Made by a program: the position numbers and the translations under genes. The notes below the pieces were generated by a model. That model searched no databases and had not been told where the DNA came from. It was given only the letters and a program-made list of their open reading frames with translations. DNA of 64,000 nt, from assembly GCF_003788585.1 (NCBI RefSeq), contig NZ_AYKG01000012.1, positions 62,001-126,000 of the forward strand, in the 5' to 3' direction. The stretch is from Salinisphaera japonica YTM-1 (GTDB lineage: Bacteria; Pseudomonadota; Gammaproteobacteria; Nevskiales; Salinisphaeraceae). This document shows positions 8,404 through 17,705 of the stretch, in pieces (position 1 is the stretch's first letter; each line of letters opens with the position of its first letter).

Positions 8404-10200
8404 ATGACCGATAAGACCGCTGCCCGAGACGCCCGTCGGGCCGAATGGCGCCGTCTGGCCGGCCTGACGCCTTACCTGCGCGCGCACGCCACGCGTGTGT
8501 CGATCGCCCTGGGCTTTCTCGTGGCCGCCAAGGGCGCCTCGGTGCTCTTGCCGATCGCTCTGGGGCGTATCGTGGATAGCCTGGATCGCTCCGAGCAGTC
8601 AGCCGCACTGGTGTTGCCGTTGGCCCTGCTTCTGGCCTACGGCGGGCTGCGTCTGATCTCGGTGCTGTTCGGCCAGATCCGTGATCTGGTGTTTGGCCGC
8701 GTCACCGAGCGCACGATGCACCAGATCGCACTCTCGGTGTTCGAGCATCTACACGCGCTGGATCTGGATTTTCATCTGTCGCGGCGGACCGGCGGATTAT
8801 CCCGGGGTATCGAACGCGGGTTGGGCGGTATTCGGTTTTTGTTGCGCTTTGCCCTGTTCAATATCCTGCCCACGGTGCTGGAGATCGCCCTGGTCGCGGG
8901 GATTCTTTTTTATTACTACTCGGCCTGGTTCGCGGTCATCGTGCTGGGTAGCGTGGTGGCCTATGTGCTGGTGACCGCTACGCTGACCGAATGGCGTACC
9001 GGCCACGTGCGCGAGTCCAACCGGCTGGATACGCGGGCCAATACCCGGGCCGTGGATTCGCTGCTCAACTACGAAACGGTCAAGTATTTCGGCAACGAGG
9101 CTTACGAGGCCGATCGCTATGACCGCGCGCTCGACGGCTGGGCCATGGCCATGGGCCGGGCACGCCGCTCGCTGGGGCTGTTGAACACGCTACAGGCGCT
9201 GGTGATCGCCGGGGCCGTAACCGCCATGATGATCCTGGCGGCCGATCGCGTGGTCGCCGGCACCATGAGCCTGGGCGATCTGACGATGGTCAACGCTTAT
9301 ATGCTGCAGATATTTCTGCCGCTGAACGCGCTGGGCTTTGTCTATCGTCAGCTGAAAAAAGCCCTGGCCGACACCGCCCATATGTTCGCACTGCTGGAGA
9401 TCGAGCCGGCCGTGGTCGACGAGCCGGCCACGCAGGCGCTGGCCACACAGCGCCCGACCATCGTGTTCGATAACGTGGCCTTCGACTACAAGGCCGACCG
9501 CGCGATTCTGCGCGACGTGAACCTCACCATTCGGGCCGGTGAAAAAGTGGCCGTTGTCGGGCATAGCGGGGCCGGCAAATCGACGCTGGCCCGGCTGTTG
9601 TTCCGGTTTTACGACGTGAACGAGGGCGCGATTCGGATCGACGATATCGATATTCGCGACATGAGTCTGGCCAGCCTGCGCGCGGGCATCGGCGTGGTGC
9701 CACAGGACACGGTGCTCTTCAACGACAGCATCGCCTATAACATCGCCTACGGCGCACCGACCACGGCCACCCGTGCCGATATCGAAAACGTGGCCCGGCT
9801 GGCCCATCTCGATGATTTCATCGCTCGCCTGCCCGAGGGGTATGACACCGTCGTGGGCGAGCGTGGGCTCAAGCTGTCCGGCGGTGAAAAACAGCGCATC
9901 GCCATCGCCCGGGCGATGCTCAAGAACCCGGCCGTTCTGATCTTCGACGAGGCCACCTCATCGCTGGACACCCAGGCCGAGCAGGCGATCAATCAGGCCC
10001 TGTCCGAACTGGCGGCCGACCACACTACGCTGGTCATCGCCCATCGGTTATCGACCGTGGTCGATGCCGATCGGATTGCAGTCATGGACGCCGGACGCCT
10101 GATCGAAACCGGCACGCACGCCGAACTGCTGGCCCGCGACGGGCTGTATGCCCGGATGTGGCGCCTTCAAGGCGCAGCCGACGCGTCTTCTATGTCGTAG
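8404..10200 (+). CDS. Atm1/ABCB7-like ABC exporter, permease-ATPase fusion
   Basis: 598 aa half-transporter. The N-terminal ~340 residues are a six-helix ABC exporter membrane domain with the Atm1-subfamily stretch NYETVKYFGNEAYE. The C-terminal ATPase has Walker A (GHSGAGKST), the signature LSGGEKQRIAIARAM, Walker B VLIFDEATSSLD and the switch His in IAHRLST. Atm1/HMT1-type exporters act as inner-membrane homodimers moving glutathione-based or metal-thiol compounds. The assignment to this subfamily is from the overall match; the transported compound is not shown by the sequence. Confidence 0.92.
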   Translation: MTDKTAARDARRAEWRRLAGLTPYLRAHATRVSIALGFLVAAKGASVLLPIALGRIVDSLDRSEQSAALVLPLALLLAYGGLRLISVLFGQIRDLVFGRVTERTMHQIALSVFEHLHALDLDFHLSRRTGGLSRGIERGLGGIRFLLRFALFNILPTVLEIALVAGILFYYYSAWFAVIVLGSVVAYVLVTATLTEWRTGHVRESNRLDTRANTRAVDSLLNYETVKYFGNEAYEADRYDRALDGWAMAMGRARRSLGLLNTLQALVIAGAVTAMMILAADRVVAGTMSLGDLTMVNAYMLQIFLPLNALGFVYRQLKKALADTAHMFALLEIEPAVVDEPATQALATQRPTIVFDNVAFDYKADRAILRDVNLTIRAGEKVAVVGHSGAGKSTLARLLFRFYDVNEGAIRIDDIDIRDMSLASLRAGIGVVPQDTVLFNDSIAYNIAYGAPTTATRADIENVARLAHLDDFIARLPEGYDTVVGERGLKLSGGEKQRIAIARAMLKNPAVLIFDEATSSLDTQAEQAINQALSELAADHTTLVIAHRLSTVVDADRIAVMDAGRLIETGTHAELLARDGLYARMWRLQGAADASSMS

Positions 10201-10295
10201 GTGTTGTCATCCCCGGACCGATCATTTAGCCGCCAACCCGCCACGACATCACGCCCATATCGGCGTCATCTGCGGATGAAAAAGAATAGATCCGG
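10201..10295. repeat. Intergenic spacer with an atctgcg-type repeat copy
   Basis: A short gap between convergent genes. At about 10255-10288 the words atatcggcgtcatctgcggatgaaaaa repeat the end of the dispersed repeat family seen elsewhere in the window. No gene is visible. Confidence 0.6.
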
Positions 10296-11489
10296 CTAGA
10301 CGCCCACACCGTATCGCCGCTGGCGTGCCAGCAATATCAGCGCTGACATAAGCGCCAGCAGAGCCACCATGGCGGCGAAACTGATACCGGCCACGACTAG
10401 CCCGTAGCGGGCAGCCATCGCCCCCAGGCCCACCACCGGGATCGAGATGGCGACATAGGCGACCACGAAAAAACTCGAGGCCACCTCGGCGCGTCGCCGG
10501 GGCGGGCTGGCCGCGGTGATCGCGCCCATGCCGGCCCGAAAGGCAGCTCCCTGGCCGGCACCGGCCACCAGCCCGCCGACCACCAACCAGAACAGCGAAG
10601 CCGTGGCGATCGCCGTGATCACCCCGGCCATGCCCAGAATCAGGCCACCGCAGCCGGCCGGCAGGCGTGCGGCCTCGGGCAGGCGGCCCTGCAGGCCTTG
10701 CCCGATGATCGAGCCGATGAACACGCCGAACACCACGGCCCCGGTCAGCGCGTGATTGTCGTGGCCCAGAATATCGTGCATCACGGCCGGTGCCACGGCT
10801 GTGAACAGCCCCATCACCGCGAAGCCGGCAAAGCCGGCGATCGAGGCCGGCACGAACACGCCGAGCACCTCGGGCGGCACCGAGGGCCGGCGGATCGAAA
10901 GCCGCGGTCGTGCCGGGCGCTCGGCGGTTTCCGGAGCCAGCGCCACGGCGATGAACGCCAGCGCTATCGCGGCCAGATCAACCGCGAAACAAAGCCGTAG
11001 CGGCCAGGCCAGATACTCGGCCAGTATGCCGGCCAGAAACGGCCCCAGGCCGAGGCCCCCCATATTGGCTGCGGTGGCAATGAAGGTGGCCTGTGACTTC
11101 CAGGCGCGCGGGGCCATCTCGACCACGGCCACCGTGGCCGTGCCGGTGAAGATACCGGCCGAAAACCCGGACAGCAGACGCCCGGCCAACAGCGGCCATA
11201 GCCCACCGGCCAGCAGAAAACAGGCTGCACTCGCCGCCGACAACACGAGCCCCAATGCCAGCATCGGGCGCCGTCCGATCTGATCCGACCAGGCCCCGGT
11301 CACGATAAGAGCCGCAATCACGCCCACCGCATACACGGCAAAGATCACCGTGATCATCAGCTGGGAGAACCCCATCTCGGCCTGATAGATCGGGTAAAGC
11401 GGCGTGGGCAGCGTGGTGCCCATCATGGTCACGGCAAAGGTGGCCGCAATGGCCACGAACATCAGCGCGCGATTGGTCGAGCCGGTCAT
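10296..11489 (-). CDS. MFS transporter
   Basis: About 397 aa from the ATG at 11489; an upstream TTG at 11504 is in frame but less likely. Twelve hydrophobic segments are evident. The MFS loop 2-3 motif is clear (GAWSDQIGRRPMLALG, about residues 60-75), and GFSAGIFTGTATVAV follows in helix 4. The fold resembles drug or sugar efflux pumps of the DHA1/arabinose-efflux group, but no substrate can be assigned. It is encoded downstream of the betaine operon on the same strand, with a terminator between, so it is probably a separate unit. Confidence 0.88.
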   Translation of the reverse strand: MTGSTNRALMFVAIAATFAVTMMGTTLPTPLYPIYQAEMGFSQLMITVIFAVYAVGVIAALIVTGAWSDQIGRRPMLALGLVLSAASAACFLLAGGLWPLLAGRLLSGFSAGIFTGTATVAVVEMAPRAWKSQATFIATAANMGGLGLGPFLAGILAEYLAWPLRLCFAVDLAAIALAFIAVALAPETAERPARPRLSIRRPSVPPEVLGVFVPASIAGFAGFAVMGLFTAVAPAVMHDILGHDNHALTGAVVFGVFIGSIIGQGLQGRLPEAARLPAGCGGLILGMAGVITAIATASLFWLVVGGLVAGAGQGAAFRAGMGAITAASPPRRRAEVASSFFVVAYVAISIPVVGLGAMAARYGLVVAGISFAAMVALLALMSALILLARQRRYGVGV

Positions 11490-11544
11490 TGAGCGAACCC
11501 GCAAAAATCAGGCCGGCCAGCTTACAGCGCTTTCACCGGCCCAC

Positions 11545-11576
11545 AAAAAAGCCCGACAGACACTGCCTGTCGGGCC
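11545..11576 (-). terminator. Rho-independent terminator of the betaine transport operon
   Basis: The stem gcccgacag / ctgtcgggc (11551-11575) is followed on the minus strand by a run of six T (aaaaaa at 11545-11550). It lies directly downstream of the substrate-binding protein gene ending at 11615. Confidence 0.85.
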
Positions 11577-11614
11577 CTGTCCGCAGGCCGCGTCATCCGC
11601 GGCCTCTCAGCGCA

Positions 11615-12499
11615 TCATTTATCGTCGGCGAACCAGGAATCGACCAGATCGCTGTGCGAATCGACGAAGTCGGCGATCGCCGTGTCGTAGTCGGACTCAC
11701 GTGCGGCATACATCGCGGCCTGCAGGTCGGCCAACGGAATATGCATTTTCGACAACACCCCGGCCAGCTGCGGATAGGCCTCGGAGAAACCTTCGCGCCC
11801 GAGCGCGTCGATATGCTGCGCCTTGCCGAGCGTGCCCTTGGAATCCTTCAGAAAGCGCAGATCCCACTTGCCGAACATCCAGTGCGGCGTCCAACCGGTC
11901 ACCACGATCCAGTCCTTGTTGTCATAGGCCCGCGACAGCGCGGCCGTCATGGCCGCACCGCTGGCCGAGACGAGGCGATACGAATCGCCCAGGCCGTAAG
12001 CATCCATCGTCTTGTTCGACAGCTGCATCAGGCCCGCTCCCGGATCGATGCCCTGGATCTTGCCGGAGAGCTTGTCGGCGATGCCCGGTTTTTTCAGATC
12101 GCTGATCGAGGCCAGCTTGTCTTCAGGCACATAGCTCGGCACGACCCAGCCCAGACGGGCGTCTTCGTATAGCGTGCCCAGGTTCTCGACATCGTTCTCG
12201 AACTTGTCGTAGTAGTCGGCGTGTGTATCCGGCAGCCAGGCCATGAGCATGGCATCCAGATCGCCGTTGGCCACGCCCTGGTACTGCACGCCGATCGCCG
12301 ACATCTGCAGTTTGACCGTGTAATCGGTGCGCGCCTCGACCAGGCTTTTAAACAGCTTGGTCACGAATTCGGCATCCGACCAGGCCGTCCAGCCGATCTT
12401 GACCGTCTTGCCGGACTGCGCAGCCGCCCCCGACACAGCGGCCAGGGCGATACCCGCCGCCAGCAGTGTCGTTGTCGCGATACGTGAAAAAGTTTTCAT
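11615..12499 (-). CDS. proX: Glycine betaine/proline-betaine ABC transporter substrate-binding protein
   Basis: About 294 aa, start at 12499 because a strong ribosome binding site (aaggggga) lies just upstream. A Sec signal peptide ends near AAAQSGK (about residue 24-28). The mature protein is an OpuAC-type binding protein, beginning KIGWTAWSDAEFVTKLFKSL, with several Trp residues that could form the aromatic box for quaternary ammonium ligands (GWTAW, GWTPHWMFGKWDLRF). It is the last gene of a three-gene importer operon after the ATPase and permease. It captures compatible solutes in the periplasm for osmoprotection. The exact ligand (glycine betaine, choline or proline betaine) is not decided by sequence. 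Confidence 0.9.
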   Translation of the reverse strand: MKTFSRIATTTLLAAGIALAAVSGAAAQSGKTVKIGWTAWSDAEFVTKLFKSLVEARTDYTVKLQMSAIGVQYQGVANGDLDAMLMAWLPDTHADYYDKFENDVENLGTLYEDARLGWVVPSYVPEDKLASISDLKKPGIADKLSGKIQGIDPGAGLMQLSNKTMDAYGLGDSYRLVSASGAAMTAALSRAYDNKDWIVVTGWTPHWMFGKWDLRFLKDSKGTLGKAQHIDALGREGFSEAYPQLAGVLSKMHIPLADLQAAMYAARESDYDTAIADFVDSHSDLVDSWFADDK

Positions 12500-12550
12500 G
12501 TTTTCCCCCTTTTGACTGATTGACGATACTGGCAAGTCGATGCAGCAGTA

Positions 12551-13487
<937 letters not shown>

Positions 13488-13495
<8 letters not shown>

Positions 13496-14735
13496 GCTCG
13501 GCCTCCGTCTGCGGCGTGGACTCGCCGGGCTGCTCCTCAGAGCGGTTCAATGCGTGCAGCAGTACAGAACGCGAAACCGTGCCGTAGTAGTCGCCCTCGC
13601 CGTCGACGATGACGACCGGAAACGGCGCGGAAGCCACCGGGGCCAACAGATCGTCCAGCGGCGTATCCGCGGCCAGTGCGGGCACGGCTTCGATGAAGGC
13701 TGTCTCGATGCGACCTTCAGCCTCCGGGCCGATCTCTCGAATACAGCGTTTCAAGGAATCCGCGCTTACGGTGCCGAGATAGCGCTTATGGCGATCATGC
13801 ACCACGGCGTTTTCGCGATCGTGCTGGTCCAGCCGCGACAGTGCAGCGCGCAGACTCATGCCCGGCCGGTCGACGATCGTGACCTGATCACGCCGGGCGA
13901 TATCGCCCGCGGTAAAAACATGCGAGACGTTCACGTCGCGGAAGAATGAACGCACGTAATCGTTGGCCGGGTGGCGCACGATCTCTTCCGGCGTGCCCAC
14001 TTGAACGACCTCGCCGGCCTGCATGATCGCGATACGATCGCCCACCCGCATGGCCTCATCCAGATCGTGGGTGATGAAGACCACCGTGCGGGCCTGCTCG
14101 GACTGCAGCCGCAGCAGCTCGTCCTGCATCTCGGTGCGAATGAGCGGGTCGAGCGCGGAAAAAGCCTCATCCATCAGCAGGATCGACGGGTTGACCGCCA
14201 ACGCGCGTGCCAGCCCCACCCGTTGTTTCATGCCACCAGAGAGCTCATCGGGAAAGCTTTCGGCATTGGCGCCCAGGCCCACGGCCTCGAGTGCCTTGCG
14301 AGCCGCGGCCTCGCGTTCGCTGCGGCCCACGCCGGCGGTTGCCAGCCCGAAGGCCGTGTTCTCCAGCACGCTCTGGTGCGGCATCAGCGCGAACGATTGA
14401 AAGACCATGCTGATTTCGCGACGTCTGAGGGCGATGAGATCGCGCCGGCTCATGGCCACGATATCGCGCCCGTCGATCTTGACCGAGCCGCTGGTCGGGT
14501 CGATCAAACGGTTGAGCATGCGCACCATGGTCGACTTGCCCGACCCCGACAGGCCCATGATCACGAAGATCTCGCCTTCGTTGATATCGAAGCTGGCGTT
14601 GTTCACGCCGACCGTCATGCCGGTCTCGGCAAAGATCTCGTCCTTGCCCTGGCCTTTTCTGACTCGTGTCATCGCGCGCTTGGGCTGCGCGCCGAAAATC
14701 TTGTAGACGTTTTCTACCTTGAGTTTGGCGTCCAA
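13488..14735 (-). CDS. proV: Glycine betaine ABC transporter ATP-binding protein with CBS domains; TTG start
   Basis: 415 aa. It has Walker A (GLSGSGKSTMVRML), signature LSGGMKQRVGLARAL and Walker B LLMDEAFSALDP, then two CBS-like modules in the C-terminal ~130 residues, which in OpuA/ProV systems sense ionic strength or nucleotides. The start appears to be TTG at 14735, placed 7-8 bases after a gggggaa ribosome binding site; a GTG four bases upstream is in another frame. First gene of proV-proW-proX, importing compatible solutes, as expected in a salt-adapted organism. Confidence 0.93.
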
Positions 14736-14975
14736 ACACGTTCCCCCGTTGTTTGATCCACGGGGATACTAGCGTAATTACGACCGATCTTTGAAAGATT
14801 GTGTGCGTTACATTTCCTTACTGCTCATTACACGAAAAACGCTACTGTCGCGCCGCGGGGGCCATTACGGAATGCCGGCACGGCAGTCTTTACGGGCCAT
14901 TTCCGGTGTTTTCATGACCGTCTTTTGAACGTTTCCTTAACAACGTATGACACCCGTGCTGATAGCCTTGCGCGC

Positions 14976-15842
14976 ATGCCGGAACTTCCATCGATGCCTG
15001 CGGAACTGCCTGCGCTTACCGAGCGGCCGGTCTACCCCGTCATGCGGCGTATGCGGCGTGCCGTACTGCGGCGGCTCGGCCGATGGTCACGCGGCGCTTA
15101 CGATGTACGTCTGGTCTATGACCAAGGCCAACCGATCTACAAGAAGGTCGTGTTCAACTCGGACCGTCAGGCGCAGCAGGTGGCAAGCGCCCTGTCTGCG
15201 TTCGGCGAAAGCATCCATGTCCCCACGCTGCGTCATCAGGCCGATAACGCCATCTGGGTCGACTATGTGGCCGGCCATGCGTTTGATCCGCACGCCGCCG
15301 ATCAACCTGAAGGCGTGGCCGAGTGTTTCACCCGTTTTGCGCTTCGCCCCTCGCGGGCTGTTGCGCTCGGCGAGACCGGCCTGGCGGATGAGTCACACCA
15401 GCGCCTGAATTGGCTGTTGAATAATGCGGTCATCGCACCGCGCCTGGCCGACACGCTGGCCGCCCGCATCAATGCTTTCGATGCCGGTCTTGTTCTGAGA
15501 TTCGGCTTTGATTACGCCGACCCGATCGCGGCCAACCTGCTGACGCGCGCCGATACCGGCCAGATTTGCGCCATCGACGTCAAAAACGTGCGCCAGGACG
15601 CGCTGGTCGGGCTGGGCGTGGCCAAGGCCCATGCCCGCTGGCTCGACGACGACGGCCTGCGCCGTATTCTCTCCGACTGGCAATCCCAAGGGCTCGCCGA
15701 TGTGGTGGCCGCATTCGACTTCATACGCCTTTATGAGCGAATCGAGCGGGTCGCGCGCCAAGCAGTGACAGAAAAACGTAGCCGCGGCGCTATCCGCAAA
15801 CAGAACAACAAGGCCGACAAGCTTGAAGCGCTTCTCGACTAG
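14976..15842 (+). CDS. Conserved-looking protein of unknown function, possibly kinase-like fold
   Basis: About 288 aa from the ATG at 14976; the frame stays open back to 14799, but that part looks like non-coding sequence, and no start has a strong ribosome binding site. The protein is soluble, with a basic start (VMRRMRRAVLRRLGRWSRG) and a basic end (EKRSRGAIRKQNNKADK). The middle segment FGFDYADPIAANLLTR followed by ICAIDVKNV resembles the D-x-x-x-x-N / hD arrangement of aminoglycoside-phosphotransferase or LPS-kinase folds, but this is weak. It is followed 10 bp later by a small membrane protein. No function assigned. Confidence 0.7.
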   Translation: MPELPSMPAELPALTERPVYPVMRRMRRAVLRRLGRWSRGAYDVRLVYDQGQPIYKKVVFNSDRQAQQVASALSAFGESIHVPTLRHQADNAIWVDYVAGHAFDPHAADQPEGVAECFTRFALRPSRAVALGETGLADESHQRLNWLLNNAVIAPRLADTLAARINAFDAGLVLRFGFDYADPIAANLLTRADTGQICAIDVKNVRQDALVGLGVAKAHARWLDDDGLRRILSDWQSQGLADVVAAFDFIRLYERIERVARQAVTEKRSRGAIRKQNNKADKLEALLD

Positions 15843-15852
15843 CGACTAGCTA

Positions 15853-16404
15853 ATGCACGTTTTTCCCATGCGTACCCTGCCATGGCGCGCGCTGCTTGCA
15901 GCTCTGGCGCTTTTCACCGTACTGCCGATCGCGGCCGTGGCGCTTGCGCTGGCACTCGCGCCGGTCATGGCCAGCTGGCTGTTCGTGCTGGTCGTGGCGA
16001 CTGCGCTGGGCCTGATGCTCGCCGTGCAGATTGGCTTGATGGCAGCACTCTTGTTCGTGGCCACGCGCAACGAGATCACGCTGCGTGGGGGCACGATGCA
16101 TCTCAAGGGCGGCGAGTTTCACGAACGCGTACCTCTGGATACGGTGGTCGCGGCCACGGTGGTAAAGATAAGCGCCAACAACGGGCTCAAGGGGCTCAAG
16201 TGGCGCAACGGCATCACGCTGCCCGGCTTTCGTGTGGGCTGGTATCAACGCCGCGGCGGGCGCTTCGTGTTCGTGCTCGCTACCCGAGCCTCACCGCTGT
16301 TGCACGTAGTCACCGACAACCGCTTCGATGTGCTGCTGGGTGTGGATGACCCGACAGCATTGGCCGAGCGCCTGCTGGCCAATCGACCCGAGGATCGCGA
16401 CTAG
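15853..16404 (+). CDS. Small membrane protein with PH-like C-terminal domain
   Basis: 183 aa. Two adjacent hydrophobic helices (about residues 8-36 and 38-64) are followed by a beta-rich soluble part (about 70-175) that reads like a bacterial PH-like domain: NEITLRGGTMHLKGGEF, VPLDTVVAATVV, RRGGRFVFVLATRASPLLHV. The function of such proteins is unknown. An alternative ATG at 15868 would remove five residues. Its TAG stop (16402-16404) shares bases with the stop of the convergent sulfotransferase gene. Confidence 0.75.
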   Translation: MHVFPMRTLPWRALLAALALFTVLPIAAVALALALAPVMASWLFVLVVATALGLMLAVQIGLMAALLFVATRNEITLRGGTMHLKGGEFHERVPLDTVVAATVVKISANNGLKGLKWRNGITLPGFRVGWYQRRGGRFVFVLATRASPLLHVVTDNRFDVLLGVDDPTALAERLLANRPEDRD

Positions 16405-17204
16405 CCGATCCCTCGCCAGAGTGCAACGGCCGGCTTGTAGACCGCGTAGCGATACAGCCCGTTAGTGAAGAATCTTCGGTTGTACTGACGTGTCGCCCGG
16501 CCAGCGCTGGCCGTGCCGTTCGCGCCTACGCTCACCCGTGTGGCGGCTTTTTGCTGGCGTGGATAGACCTCGCGCAGGACATAGTCAAAGACTTTCTGAT
16601 CTTCGAGATTGGCATCATGCACGGCCTGCATGGCTGCATCATCCGCCAGCAGCGCATCCCGAATACGCTGGTCGCCGGCCGCGTTCACACGCCGGGTCAG
16701 GGGCGTGAATAATGGCAACTCCAACGCATCCTGCATCAGCGCCAGGGATTCATCGAAACGCTCCATCAAGCCCACGAAGGCTATCCGTGACTCGATTTCC
16801 GCGATGGCTGCGTGGGCATCGGCCACGCCGGCAATCGTTGTCGTCTGAACGTTGCGATAGCTATCGCGCGCGATCCATTGATCGAACGCCCCCTCGCGGC
16901 ACCGGCTCTGAGCCACCGAGTATTGATACTGCGAGACCGCGCGCTTGATCGGATCACGCAGGAAGGTATAGAAGCGCAGATCGGCCACGCCCTGATCAAT
17001 ATCCGAGGTGCTGCGCACGCTATGCCCGGCGATGGACGCTAGCCACGGATTGATCCGCTTGAGGCGTTTCAGATCGGCAGCCGAGAATACGTCGGCATCG
17101 TCCGCCCAGCGTTTGACATCACAATGCGCTGCACCGTAAGCACAACGCATGATGTGCTTGAGCGTTTTGCCCGCGGTTTTCTTGATATGAATCAGTGCGA
17201 TCAT
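16401..17204 (-). CDS. Sulfotransferase family protein
   Basis: About 267 aa from the ATG at 17204. An in-frame extension upstream would run through the tRNA-Phe gene and is rejected. The N-terminus has the PAPS-binding loop of the carbohydrate sulfotransferase families (IHIKKTAGKTLKHI, residues 4-17), and a second PAPS motif follows (FLRDPIKRAVSQYQYS). It probably transfers sulfate from PAPS to a sugar or other surface hydroxyl in the cytoplasm. No glycan genes are adjacent, so the acceptor is unknown. It sits directly downstream of a tRNA gene on the same strand, a common location for acquired genes. Confidence 0.85.
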   Translation of the reverse strand: MIALIHIKKTAGKTLKHIMRCAYGAAHCDVKRWADDADVFSAADLKRLKRINPWLASIAGHSVRSTSDIDQGVADLRFYTFLRDPIKRAVSQYQYSVAQSRCREGAFDQWIARDSYRNVQTTTIAGVADAHAAIAEIESRIAFVGLMERFDESLALMQDALELPLFTPLTRRVNAAGDQRIRDALLADDAAMQAVHDANLEDQKVFDYVLREVYPRQQKAATRVSVGANGTASAGRATRQYNRRFFTNGLYRYAVYKPAVALWRGIG

Positions 17205-17284
17205 GGGCAGGCCCCGATACGATACGCAGCGCGCCGACCGGCTGATTCGAGTGACGACGAACGCGTCAACTAAGGAGAAGGATA

Positions 17285-17360
17285 TGGTGGCCGGAGACAG
17301 AATCGAACTGCCGACACTGCGATTTTCAGTCGCATGCTCTACCAACTGAGCTATCCGGCC
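17285..17360 (-). tRNA. tRNA-Phe (GAA)
   Basis: 76 nt including an encoded CCA. Acceptor stem GGCCGGA pairs with TCCGGCC; the D arm contains AGCTCAGTTGGTAGAGC; the anticodon stem TGCGA/TCGCA encloses loop CTGAAAA with anticodon GAA; the T arm contains GTTCGATTC. All elements are canonical. Confidence 0.97.
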
Positions 17361-17432
17361 ACACACTCGCCGTTGCGGCGAGATGCGTATTAAACCGATA
17401 GTCGGCCCGTGGGTCAACCACCGGTTTGAAAT

Positions 17433-17705
17433 TCACGACTTGGGCGGCACGAAATGCGTCTCGGCCGTCTGGCCCGAGCCGAAGAAATACTCTTCGGTCT
17501 GTTCGGCCAGAAACTCGCGCGCCTTCGGATCGGCCAGATGCAGGCCGTACTCGTTGATCAGGCGCGTCTGCTCCTGCATCCATTGCTGCCAGGCCATCAT
17601 CGAGACGTTGTCGTAGATGCGCTTGCCAAGATCACCCGGCAGGGGCTGGCGCGGCAGGCCTTCGGCTTCGTAGCCGAGCTTCACGCATTGCACGGTATGG
17701 CTCAT
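17433..17705 (-). CDS. yggX: Fe(2+)-trafficking / oxidative damage protection protein YggX
   Basis: 90 aa, the normal YggX length. It opens MSHTVQCVKLGYEAEGL with the conserved Cys at residue 7 and continues with the helical family core (MMAWQQWMQEQTRLINEY). YggX protects iron-sulfur enzymes and has been linked to iron trafficking. Its start overlaps the mutY stop by 4 bp (ATGA). mutY-yggX is a common gammaproteobacterial pair, and MutY itself carries an iron-sulfur cluster. I place the start at 17705; longer in-frame starts lie inside mutY. Confidence 0.95.
   Translation of the reverse strand: MSHTVQCVKLGYEAEGLPRQPLPGDLGKRIYDNVSMMAWQQWMQEQTRLINEYGLHLADPKAREFLAEQTEEYFFGSGQTAETHFVPPKS

Noticed and set aside
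17205-17284. Phage attachment site at the tRNA-Phe 3' end
   Set aside because: No duplicated tRNA fragment and no integrase are visible in the window.
17205-17417. N-terminal extension of the sulfotransferase
   Set aside because: It translates the tRNA-Phe gene; the real protein starts at 17204 with the PAPS-binding motif.
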